Origin: Candidatus Competibacteraceae bacterium
Lineage (GTDB): Bacteria > Pseudomonadota > Gammaproteobacteria > Competibacterales > Competibacteraceae
Assembly (NCBI GenBank): GCA_020445045.1
Contig: JAGRHI010000020.1
Location: 13,339-19,211 of the forward strand
Direction of reading: 5' to 3'
Length of the DNA: 5,873 nucleotides
Both the position numbers and the translations under genes were made by a program. This document shows positions 1-5,851 of the stretch, piece after piece; positions within the stretch are counted from its first letter, which is position 1, and each line of letters begins with the position of its first letter. A model generated the notes under the pieces. The model saw nothing but the letters and a program-made list of their open reading frames with translations. It searched no databases and was not told where the DNA came from.

Positions 1-998
1 AGTTCTGTCTGTCGGCGCTGGACAAAACCGCCTGGCCGTTCCCGCTGGAGTCGTTCCTGGCCGAACTGCAAACGCTGCATCAACGCGGCGTGCGTCATTT
101 CAAATTCGTGGATCGCACTTTCAACCTGAACGTCAAAACCTGCGCGCGAATTTTGGACTTTTTCCTGGAGCGGCTGGATGAACGCTTATTCCTCCACTTC
201 GAACTGATTCCCGACCACCTGCCGGAACCGCTCAAAACCCGGCTCGTGCGTTTCCCGCCCGGATCGCTGCAATTCGAAATTGGGGTTCAGAGCTTCAACC
301 CCGCCGTGCAGACATTGATCAGTCGCAAGCAAGACAACCGCAAGACCGTGGACAATCTCGCCTGGTTGCGCCGGAACACCCACGCCTACCTGCACGCCGA
401 TTTGATCGCTGGCCTGCCGGGTGAGGAGCTGGCCAGTTTCGCCGCCGGCTTCGACCGCTTGGCGGCGCTCGACCCGCACGAAATCCAGGTCGGCGTGCTC
501 AAACGGCTGCGCGGCGCGCCGCTCGATCGCCATACCGCGCTCTTCGATTGCCGTTACAACCCACATCCCCCTTACAACCTGCTGTGTTCGACCACCCTGG
601 ATTTCGCGACGATGCGGCGACTGGAGCGCTTTGCCCGCTACTGGGATTTGATCGGCAATTCCGGGCGCTTCCCGCAAACTCGCCCACTGCTGCTGGGCGA
701 CCAGCCGTTCGACCGTTTTATGCGCTTAAGCGACTGGCTGTTCGCCACCACCGGACAAACCCATCGATTCGCGCTGGAACGGCTGTTCGATCTGCTGTAT
801 CGGGGGCTGGTCGAGATACTGAGTGTCGCCGAGCCGGCCGCGCGTGCGGCACTGGCGACGGATTATCAAGCGAGCGGCGCCAAAGGCGGCCCGGCGTTCC
901 TGCGACCGGCGCAACTTGCAGCCAGTGACGGGGGTAGCGTGATGTTCGGAACCACCGCGCCCACTCGACAGGCACGACACCTGCGCTCCGAGCGATAA
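1..998 (+). CDS. B12-binding radical SAM protein, DUF4080 type (C-terminal part, 5' truncated by window)
   Basis: The open frame runs from base 3 with no start needed, so the gene begins before the window; about 331 residues are visible. The first residues, FCLSALDKT, look like the end of the radical SAM CxxxCxxC iron-sulfur motif, with the Cys at bases 6-8 as its third ligand. The core follows: KFVDRTFN, then FEIGVQSFNP (a conserved strand of the radical SAM barrel), then HADLIAGLPGE. PHEIQVGVLKRLRGAP and later FARYWDLIGNSGRF are typical of the DUF4080 C-terminal domain found with an N-terminal cobalamin-binding domain. That B12 domain would lie upstream and is not seen. The family uses S-adenosylmethionine radical chemistry, probably with cobalamin, but its substrate is unknown to me. 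It is presumably cytoplasmic. Family call is firm; function is open. A GTG at base 90 is an internal valine codon, not the start. Confidence 0.88.
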   Translation, partial: FCLSALDKTAWPFPLESFLAELQTLHQRGVRHFKFVDRTFNLNVKTCARILDFFLERLDERLFLHFELIPDHLPEPLKTRLVRFPPGSLQFEIGVQSFNPAVQTLISRKQDNRKTVDNLAWLRRNTHAYLHADLIAGLPGEELASFAAGFDRLAALDPHEIQVGVLKRLRGAPLDRHTALFDCRYNPHPPYNLLCSTTLDFATMRRLERFARYWDLIGNSGRFPQTRPLLLGDQPFDRFMRLSDWLFATTGQTHRFALERLFDLLYRGLVEILSVAEPAARAALATDYQASGAKGGPAFLRPAQLAASDGGSVMFGTTAPTRQARHLRSER

Positions 999-1033
999 AT
1001 CGCGGAAGCATGCTTGATTGTGGGCCACCCGAC

Positions 1034-1054
1034 TGTTGCGACGCAACAATTTTT
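1034..1054 (+). terminator. Possible weak intrinsic terminator after the radical SAM gene
   Basis: TGTTGC (1034-1039), a GAC loop and GCAACA (1043-1048) form a 6-bp stem followed by a run of five T. It lies 36 bp after the radical SAM stop codon. The stem is short, and its right arm can also pair with a second arm downstream (1053-1059), so it may be regulatory instead. Confidence 0.35.
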
Positions 1055-1059
1055 GTTGC
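1034..1059. repeat. Overlapping inverted repeats (GTTGC/GCAAC, three arms)
   Basis: Three arms of the same word occur in 25 bp: GTTGC at 1035-1039, GCAAC at 1043-1047 and GTTGC at 1055-1059. The middle arm can pair with the first (6 bp, 3-nt loop) or with the third as GCAACAA/TTGTTGC (7 bp, TTT loop). The two structures exclude each other. An AT-rich TAAAAT at 1069-1074 resembles a -10 box, but no good -35 was found. The repeat could be an operator, an attenuator-like switch, or part of a terminator for the upstream gene. Confidence 0.6.
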
Positions 1060-1114
1060 ATTGCAGAATAAAATCGTCAAGACTGTTGTCGAAGGGACAA
1101 GAACGCGTCTTCAC

Positions 1115-1120
1115 GAGGGA
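1115..1120 (+). promoter_or_regulatory. Ribosome binding site that decides the start at 1128
   Basis: GAGGGA lies 7 nt before ATG 1128. The same frame is open upstream to a TTG at 1014, but that start has no Shine-Dalgarno sequence and would place the inverted repeats inside coding sequence, so the ATG at 1128 is preferred. Confidence 0.7.
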
Positions 1121-1127
1121 AACACAG

Positions 1128-1301
1128 ATGCAAGTTTCACAACAAATCTATATGGTCTGCCCGCATTGCAAGCGGCCCGTCGCGGTCACCCGCGAGCAGC
1201 CTTACGCCCATTGCGCGGAGCACGGCAACATCGTGCCGATGCGTAGCGCCGTCGCCAATCCACCGCTCCCGCGCGTCCTTCTTGAAGAAGCGAACGCCTG
1301 A
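1128..1301 (+). CDS. Small putative zinc-binding protein, 57 aa
   Basis: I do not recognise this protein as a named family. It has 57 residues starting at the ATG with a good ribosome binding site. Its central part reads VCPHCKRPVAV, then AHCAEHGNIVPM: Cys11 and Cys14 form a CxxC, and Cys29 and His32 form a CxxH, with His28 as an alternative ligand. This is a plausible single zinc ribbon or knuckle of about 22 residues. The C-terminal third is Pro/Ala/Leu-rich, ends in EEANA and looks less structured. There is no signal peptide or membrane segment. It stands alone on the plus strand, 129 bp after the radical SAM gene and 21 bp from the convergent lysS. Zinc binding is inferred from ligand spacing only. 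A nucleic-acid or protein-binding role is possible but not shown. Confidence 0.72.
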   Translation: MQVSQQIYMVCPHCKRPVAVTREQPYAHCAEHGNIVPMRSAVANPPLPRVLLEEANA

Positions 1302-1322
1302 GCGCACGGTGTCTGGACGGCA

Positions 1323-2843
1323 TCATTCCGGCCGCAGGTGCGGGAACAGGAGCACATCACGGATCGAAGGCGCATCCGCAAACAACATGACGAGCCGGTC
1401 GATGCCGATGCCCTCCCCCGCCGTCGGCGGCAGACCGTATTCCAGCGCCCGAATGTAATCGGCGTCGTAGTGCATGGCTTCCTGATCGCCGGCCGCCTTG
1501 GCTTCGACTTGCCGGCGAAATCGGTCCGCCTGATCCTCGGGATCGTTCAACTCGGAAAAACCGTTGGCGATTTCCCGCCCGCCCACAAATAGTTCGAAGC
1601 GATCGGTGATGCTGGGATCGGCGTCGTTGCGCCGGGCCAACGGCGATACTTCGGTCGGATAGGCCGTAATGAAAGTGGGGTCGCGCAACTGATGCTCGAC
1701 GGTCTGCTCGAAGATATCCAACTGCACCCGACCCAAACCGTGCTCGGGTTGCACCTTCAGACCAAAACCCGCGGCGATGCGCCGGGCCGCATCCAGATCG
1801 TCCAACTCGGCGGCGACGATCGTCGGATTGAAGCGCAGCACAGCCTCTCGAACCGTCAGCCGCTGGAACGGCTGATCAAAATCGTAACTCTCGCCCTGGT
1901 ACTGAACGGTGGCGCGACCCAATAGCGCGTGCGCCATGCCACGCAACAGTTCCTCGGTCAAATCCATTAGATCGCGGTAGTCGGCATACGCCTGATAAAA
2001 CTCCAGCATGGTGAACTCGGGATTGTGGCGGGTGGACAAGCCCTCGTTGCGAAAATTGCGGTTGATTTCATAGACTCGCTCGAAACCGCCCACCACCAAG
2101 CGCTTCAGATACAGTTCCGGCGCGATGCGCAGGTACAGCTCCATATTCAAGGCATTGTGGTGAGTGATGAATGGTCGCGCCGTCGCGCCACCGGGAATCG
2201 GCTGCATCATCGGCGTCTCGACTTCCAGGAAGTCACGCCGGTTAAAAAAGTCGCGGATGTGGGCGACCATGGCCGAGCGCAGGCGGAAAGTGGCGCGCGT
2301 GGACTCGTTCATGATCAAGTCCACATAGCGCTGCCGGTAGCGGGTTTCCTGATCGGCCAGTCCGTGGAATTTCTCCGGCAACGGCCGTAGCGACTTGGTC
2401 AGCAGGCGCAGTGCATCCACCTTGACCGACAATTCGCCGGTCTTGGTCTTGAATACCGTGCCTTCGGCACCCAGGATGTCGCCCAAATCCCAGTCCTTGA
2501 AGTCCTCATACAGCCCATCCGGTAGCGCGCTTTTCTGGATAAACAGTTGAATGTCGCCGGATTGGTCACGCAGGCGCGCGAAACTGGCCTTGCCCATGAT
2601 CCGCTTGGCCAGCATCCGCCCGGCGATGCGACACCGCCGAGCTTCGGCCTCCAGTTCAGCGCCTTCCCTGTCGTCGTAAGCGGCGTGCAACTCCGCCGCC
2701 AAGGTATCGCGACGGAAATCGGTGGGATAGGCATGGTCTTGCTGACGCCACTCGTGCAGCTTCTGGCGACGCAGGGCGATCAGCTTGTTCTCGTCGAGGC
2801 ATTCTTCGGAAACGGCGGTGGGATTTTGTGGTTCCAGGGACAT
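1323..2843 (-). CDS. lysS: Lysine--tRNA ligase, class II (LysRS)
   Basis: Charges tRNA-Lys with lysine, using ATP, in the cytoplasm. The 506 residues match the E. coli LysS length (505) and align with it end to end. The N-terminal extension includes FPTDFRR-like YPTDFRRD (39-46). The OB-fold anticodon-binding domain covers about 72-175, with RIAGRM and MGKASFARL. The class II catalytic domain follows: motif 1 around 204-217 (FLEVETPMMQPIPGG), motif 2 around 257-281 (VYEINRNFRNEG, then HNPEFTMLE) and motif 3 around 476-487 (GEGIGIDRLVML, Arg483). All key segments are intact. The ATG start gives the usual N terminus, but I see no Shine-Dalgarno sequence before it. It lies 36 bp after prfB with no terminator between, so the two are probably one operon, as in E. 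coli. No intrinsic terminator is evident after its stop. Confidence 0.98.
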   Translation of the reverse strand: MSLEPQNPTAVSEECLDENKLIALRRQKLHEWRQQDHAYPTDFRRDTLAAELHAAYDDREGAELEAEARRCRIAGRMLAKRIMGKASFARLRDQSGDIQLFIQKSALPDGLYEDFKDWDLGDILGAEGTVFKTKTGELSVKVDALRLLTKSLRPLPEKFHGLADQETRYRQRYVDLIMNESTRATFRLRSAMVAHIRDFFNRRDFLEVETPMMQPIPGGATARPFITHHNALNMELYLRIAPELYLKRLVVGGFERVYEINRNFRNEGLSTRHNPEFTMLEFYQAYADYRDLMDLTEELLRGMAHALLGRATVQYQGESYDFDQPFQRLTVREAVLRFNPTIVAAELDDLDAARRIAAGFGLKVQPEHGLGRVQLDIFEQTVEHQLRDPTFITAYPTEVSPLARRNDADPSITDRFELFVGGREIANGFSELNDPEDQADRFRRQVEAKAAGDQEAMHYDADYIRALEYGLPPTAGEGIGIDRLVMLFADAPSIRDVLLFPHLRPE

Positions 2844-2879
2844 GGAAAAAACCCGGTTTGGGTGAACGAAAGGAACGGC

Positions 2880-3978
2880 TTACAGCCCGCTCTTCAGGCT
2901 GGCTTCGATGAATGCATCCAGATCGCCATCCAGCACCGCCTGGGTATTACCGGTCTCGAATCCGGTACGCAGATCCTTGATGCGCGACTGATCCAGTACG
3001 TAGGAACGGATCTGGCTGCCCCAGCCGATATCGGATTTACCGTCTTCCACCACCTGGGCCTGAGCATTGCGCTTTTGCAGTTCCAGTTCGTAGAGCTTGG
3101 CCTTGAGCTGCTTCATCGCGGTGGCGCGGTTCTTGTGCTGGGAGCGGTCGTTCTGGCATTGCACGACGGTATTGGTCGGCAGGTGAGTGATGCGCACCGC
3201 CGACTCGGTACGGTTGACGTGCTGGCCGCCAGCCCCGGAGGCGCGGTAGACATCGACGCGCAAGTCAGCCGGATTGATCTCCACCTCGATGCTGTCGTCG
3301 ATTTCCGGCGATACGAACACCGCCGCGAACGACGTGTGGCGACGGTTGCCGGAATCGAATGGCGACTTACGCACCAAGCGATGGACACCGATCTCGGTCC
3401 GCAGCCAGCCAAAGGCGTAGCTGCCCTCGAAACTGACACTGGCGCTCTTGATCCCCGCCACTTCCCCCGGCGACACCTCCAGCAGTTCGGTCTTGAAACC
3501 ACGCCGCTCGCCCCAACGCAAGTACATCCGCAGCAGCATCTCCGCCCAGTCTTGGGCCTCGGTACCACCGGAGCCGGCCTGAATGTCGAGAAAAGCGTTG
3601 CTGGCATCCAATTCGCCGGAGAACATTCGCTGGAATTCCAGATCGGCGACGACTCGGCCGTAGCCGTCCAGATCGCGCACCATTTCGACGACCGCCGCTT
3701 CGTCGCCTTCCTCACCGGCCAGTGTCAGTAATTCAGCGACTTCGTTCAAACCCCGATCGAGGCTTTCCAGCCGGTTGACCACGGCTTCGAGCTGAGCGCG
3801 TTCCTTGCCCAGCGTCTGCGCTCGCTCCGGGTCATTCCAGACATTGGACTCCTGCAGTTCGCGGTTGACCTCGTCCAGCCGCTCGCGTCGGGTCTCGAAG
3901 TCAAAGATACCCCCTCAGAGACGCGCAGCGCCCCTGGAGGTCTTGAATCTGATGAAAGTAAGGATTGAGTTCCTGCAC
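2880..3978 (-). CDS. prfB: Peptide chain release factor 2 (RF2), expressed by programmed +1 frameshift
   Basis: Recognises UGA and UAA stop codons in the ribosome and releases the finished protein. The gene is in two frames. A 25-codon leader starts at GTG 3978 (GGAG 7 nt upstream; MQELNPYFHQIQDL) and ends in LRGYL before an in-frame TGA (3903-3901). Skipping one T at CTT-T continues with DFETRRERL for 340 codons. The total is 365 residues and the stop is codon 26, both exactly as in E. coli. The stop-codon-reading SPF tripeptide is at 205-207, and the catalytic GGQ is at 250-252 within SGAGGQHVN, matching E. coli numbering. Residue 246 is Ala, the common form, not the Thr of E. coli K-12. 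No in-frame ATG precedes the leader, so GTG is the start. lysS follows 36 bp downstream; fba with its terminator lies upstream. A reading from the internal GTG at 3782 would give only 300 residues and is wrong. Confidence 0.97.
3900..3915 (-). promoter_or_regulatory. RF2 programmed +1 frameshift site
   Basis: On the minus strand the 16 bases AGGGGGTATCTTTGAC are identical to the E. coli prfB recoding site. AGGGGG (3915-3910) is the internal Shine-Dalgarno-like element, three bases before the slippery CTT (3906-3904). The TGA (3903-3901) is followed by C, a weak termination context. When RF2 is scarce, the ribosome pauses at UGA and slips +1, making more RF2, so the protein regulates its own synthesis. 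The mechanism is established for E. coli; here it is inferred from sequence identity and from the matching frame change. Confidence 0.96.
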
Positions 3979-4016
3979 GATGCGGCTCCGGGCCTGATGA
4001 AAAGGGATATCTTCGG

Positions 4017-4050
4017 AAAAAAAAGCCCGCCGAAAACTCGGCAGGCTTTT
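4017..4050 (-). terminator. Intrinsic terminator of fba
   Basis: Read on the minus strand, AAAAGCCTGCCGA (4050-4038), a GTTT loop (4037-4034) and TCGGCGGGCTTTT (4033-4021) form a 13-bp stem with one G-U pair, ending in a run of eight T (4024-4017). It begins 37 bp after the fba stop. The prfB start codon lies only about 40 bp beyond the T run, so it separates fba from the prfB-lysS unit. Confidence 0.92.
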
Positions 4051-4087
4051 CCGTACTTAACGACCAGCAATCAGCAAGCAGCGGTTC

Positions 4088-5158
4088 TCAGGCCGCCAGC
4101 GACTTGTCCTTGGAACCAAGATCGGCGAACGCCTCGTTCAGGCGCGCCACCATGTTCTGCTCCGCCAAGCGCAGATACTTGCGCGGGTCATAGAACTTTT
4201 TGTAGGGCTTATCGGTTTCCGGGTCGATCTGATACAGGAACGCCTTGGGATTCTCGCTGACGAATTTGCCGATGGCTTCGGAATAAGCGAATTGCAGGTC
4301 GGTGTCGATGTTCATCTTGAACACCCCGTAACCGACCGCCTCGGTGATCTTCGCCTTCTCCGAGCCGGAACCACCGTGGAACACCAGATTCAGCGGCTTC
4401 GGGCCAGTGGCGCGCTCCTTCTCGATCAGCGCCTGCGAGTTCTTGAGGATTTCCGGGCGCAGTTGGACGTTGCCGGGCTTGTACACCCCATGCACGTTGC
4501 CGAAGGACGCGGCGACCGAGAAATGGCCGATGGGCGACAACCGCTCGTAAGCCTGCAACACATCTTCCGGCTGCGTGTAAAGATGGGAGTTGTCGGCGCT
4601 CTCGTCGAGCTCGCCGCCAATGCCGTCTTCCTCGCCACCGGTAACGCCCAGTTCGATTTCCAGACTCATGTCCAGCGGAGCCATGCGCTTCAGGATGCGC
4701 GCGCACTCGCTCAGATTGAACTCCATCGGATCTTCGGAAAGATCCAACATGTGCGAACTGAACAACGGCTTGCCGTGTTGCTTGAAATACGCCTCGCCGT
4801 GATCCAGCAGTGCTTCAACCCAGGGAATCAGGCCCTTGTTGGCATGATCGGTGTGCAACACCACGCAAACCCCGTAGTGCTCGGCCAGCAAATGGACATG
4901 GTAGGCCGCCGCCACCGCGCCCAGCACCTTGGCCTTGAAGCCGTCTTTCATGCCTTGGCCGGCATAGAACTGCGCCCCGCCGTTGGAAAGCTGGATGATG
5001 ATGTCAGCATTGTTCTTGGCCGCGGCTTCCAGTACCGCGTTGATCGTGCTGCTACTGGAGACATTGACCGCCGGCAGCGCGTAACCGCCCGCCTTCGCGG
5101 CAGCCACGAGCGTAAGGTAGTCTTTGCCAGAAACGACACCGGGTTTGAGCTGCGCCAT
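4088..5158 (-). CDS. fba: Fructose-bisphosphate aldolase, class II (FbaA type)
   Basis: Zinc-dependent enzyme that reversibly splits fructose-1,6-bisphosphate into dihydroxyacetone phosphate and glyceraldehyde-3-phosphate, in glycolysis and gluconeogenesis (and in the Calvin cycle where present). The 356 residues match E. coli FbaA (359) along the whole length. Visible sites: HTDH at 102-105 (catalytic Asp104, zinc His105), EIELGVTGGEEDG at 167-179 with the class II Glu residues, GNVHGVYKPGN at 220-230 (zinc His223), FHGGSGS at 260-266 (zinc His261), and KMNIDTD at 281-287 (phosphate and substrate contacts). The TGGEEDG loop followed by YTQPEDV marks the FbaA (class IIA) branch. The ATG start has AAGAGGA 7 nt upstream. 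It has its own leader and a strong terminator, so it is probably monocistronic. No pgk or other glycolytic gene is visible beside it. Confidence 0.97.
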   Translation of the reverse strand: MAQLKPGVVSGKDYLTLVAAAKAGGYALPAVNVSSSSTINAVLEAAAKNNADIIIQLSNGGAQFYAGQGMKDGFKAKVLGAVAAAYHVHLLAEHYGVCVVLHTDHANKGLIPWVEALLDHGEAYFKQHGKPLFSSHMLDLSEDPMEFNLSECARILKRMAPLDMSLEIELGVTGGEEDGIGGELDESADNSHLYTQPEDVLQAYERLSPIGHFSVAASFGNVHGVYKPGNVQLRPEILKNSQALIEKERATGPKPLNLVFHGGSGSEKAKITEAVGYGVFKMNIDTDLQFAYSEAIGKFVSENPKAFLYQIDPETDKPYKKFYDPRKYLRLAEQNMVARLNEAFADLGSKDKSLAA

Positions 5159-5165
5159 AAAAAAA

Positions 5166-5172
5166 TCCTCTT
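5166..5172 (-). promoter_or_regulatory. Ribosome binding site of fba
   Basis: AAGAGGA on the minus strand is separated from the ATG at 5158 by seven T. It confirms this start, which also gives the N terminus expected for the family. Confidence 0.85.
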
Positions 5173-5187
5173 ATATAGTAATGAGTT

Positions 5188-5197
5188 GTCTTAAGAC
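5188..5197. repeat. Perfect 10-bp palindrome in the fba leader
   Basis: GTCTTAAGAC is a perfect palindrome about 30 bp before the fba start codon. The half-words GTCT and AGAC recur around the candidate -10 box (5224-5237), and GAGTCTT (minus strand) appears again near 5270-5276. It may be an operator or only chance; too short for a stable RNA hairpin. Confidence 0.4.
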
Positions 5198-5228
5198 CCA
5201 CGCTTGATTCAGAGATAATCCGAGTCTT

Positions 5229-5257
5229 AGTATAGACCGGGTTTGCCAGGGTCACGA
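5229..5257 (-). promoter_or_regulatory. Candidate sigma70 promoter of fba
   Basis: TATACT (5234-5229) matches the -10 consensus at five of six bases. At 17-bp spacing the -35 position holds TCGTGA (5257-5252), which matches only three of six. Transcription would start near 5222 and give a leader of roughly 60 nt. A weak -35 suggests either an activator or a different start. Not confirmed. Confidence 0.35.
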
Positions 5258-5790
5258 ACAAAAAACGCAAGACTCAGCGAACACCTCGCCCGCAGCCTCA
5301 TACACAAGTTCCTGGAAGCGGGGTTGCTGGTTGTTGCAAGCCGCCACCGCCATCACTGTGCCGCACAACGGGCGAGGCGGCGACAAGGAAAGAAATTGGG
5401 TTTGCACTTCACTCAAGTCCGCCAACCATGATCGCATTTGGGGGGTAATGATGAAATTCACCGCTCGCTTTGTCCAGAACCCTAAACCCCATACCAACCT
5501 TCATGCAATATAGGATGGAACCGGGCTGGGCATTCGCGGATCCAGAGTAGGCCGCGCGTCTTGGAGCATGGCCTGTCGTTACCAAGCCAAGTTGCGTTTA
5601 TACCACGCATGGCGCTTATCCGACCATACTCGTGGCCTTGGTCTCCAAGGACATCGCGACCCTGTGGGATATTGGCAAGGACCGAGCAAGGGGTCAACGG
5701 CGAGAGGTGGACTCCGTGGGGACGACTCATGGTACCGCCACTACTCGACCGCCGTTCGTCTTTTGCCAACCGACCCGATCACCACCGCTT
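5258..5790. other. Gene-poor intergenic stretch between fba and the tRNA
   Basis: I see no convincing gene here on either strand. Open frames of 60-100 codons exist on both strands and overlap each other, but none has a clear combination of ribosome binding site, start and recognisable family. One minus-strand frame (5497-5252, 81 codons) has GAAGG 5 nt before its ATG, yet its product resembles nothing I know. A small inverted repeat CCTTGG/CCAAGG sits at 5636-5650. A short minus-strand peptide at 5682-5590 vaguely recalls a transposase segment (see findings). Otherwise featureless. Confidence 0.55.
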
Positions 5791-5791
5791 C

Positions 5792-5810
5792 GGCTTTGGA
5801 AAAGCCAAAG
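5792..5810. repeat. Second small hairpin beside the tRNA terminator
   Basis: GGCTTT/AAAGCC (5792-5797 with 5801-5806) and CTTTGG/CCAAAG (5794-5799 with 5805-5810) are two alternative 6-bp stems, directly downstream of the tRNA terminator on the minus strand. They may back up termination. The stems are short and mostly A/T plus one GGC, so the effect is uncertain. Confidence 0.4.
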
Positions 5811-5843
5811 AAAAACGGCTTGACGTCTTATTGTCAAGCCGTT
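5811..5843 (-). terminator. Intrinsic terminator of the minus-strand tRNA gene
   Basis: AACGGCTTGAC (5843-5833 on the minus strand), an 8-nt loop and GTCAAGCCGTT (5824-5814) form a perfect 11-bp stem. In the minus direction the right arm runs into TTTTT, then CTTT. It starts 8 bp after the tRNA CCA end. In the plus direction the stem is followed by TGTTTTGATT, so weak two-way activity is possible. Confidence 0.88.
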
Positions 5844-5851
5844 GTTTTGAT

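Noticed and set aside
186..677. 163-codon open frame on the minus strand
   Set aside because: Opposite the radical SAM coding sequence, whose conserved motifs fix the real strand and frame.
992..1003. GCGATAAATCGC hairpin at the radical SAM stop codon
   Set aside because: Only five base pairs with a two-base gap and no T run, so neither a terminator nor a clear site.
1014..1127. N-terminal extension of the small zinc protein to TTG 1014
   Set aside because: No ribosome binding site at 1014, the added 38 residues look random, and ATG 1128 has GAGGGA at good spacing.
2547..3731. 394-codon open frame on the plus strand
   Set aside because: It lies antisense to lysS and prfB, which are certain by full-length family match. 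Its product has no recognisable domain; long antisense frames are common opposite GC-rich coding sequence.
2880..3782. RF2 as a 300-residue protein starting at GTG 3782
   Set aside because: Coding similarity to RF2 continues upstream through the frameshift site to GTG 3978 and gives the standard 365 residues.
3901..3917. Inactivating frameshift or pseudogene in prfB
   Set aside because: The frame change falls exactly at the conserved recoding site, so it is programmed.
4292..5194. 300-codon open frame on the plus strand
   Set aside because: Antisense to fba over nearly its whole length, with no recognisable product.
5252..5497. 81-codon minus-strand frame upstream of fba
   Set aside because: It has a passable ribosome binding site, but the product is unfamiliar and its frame overlaps several equally plausible frames. 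Not enough to call a gene.
5691..5707. GGTCAACGGCGAGAGG resembling the tRNA 3' end at 5853-5867, as a possible attachment-site repeat
   Set aside because: Only nine consecutive bases match, the rest is imperfect, the copies are about 160 bp apart, and no integrase or cargo is present.
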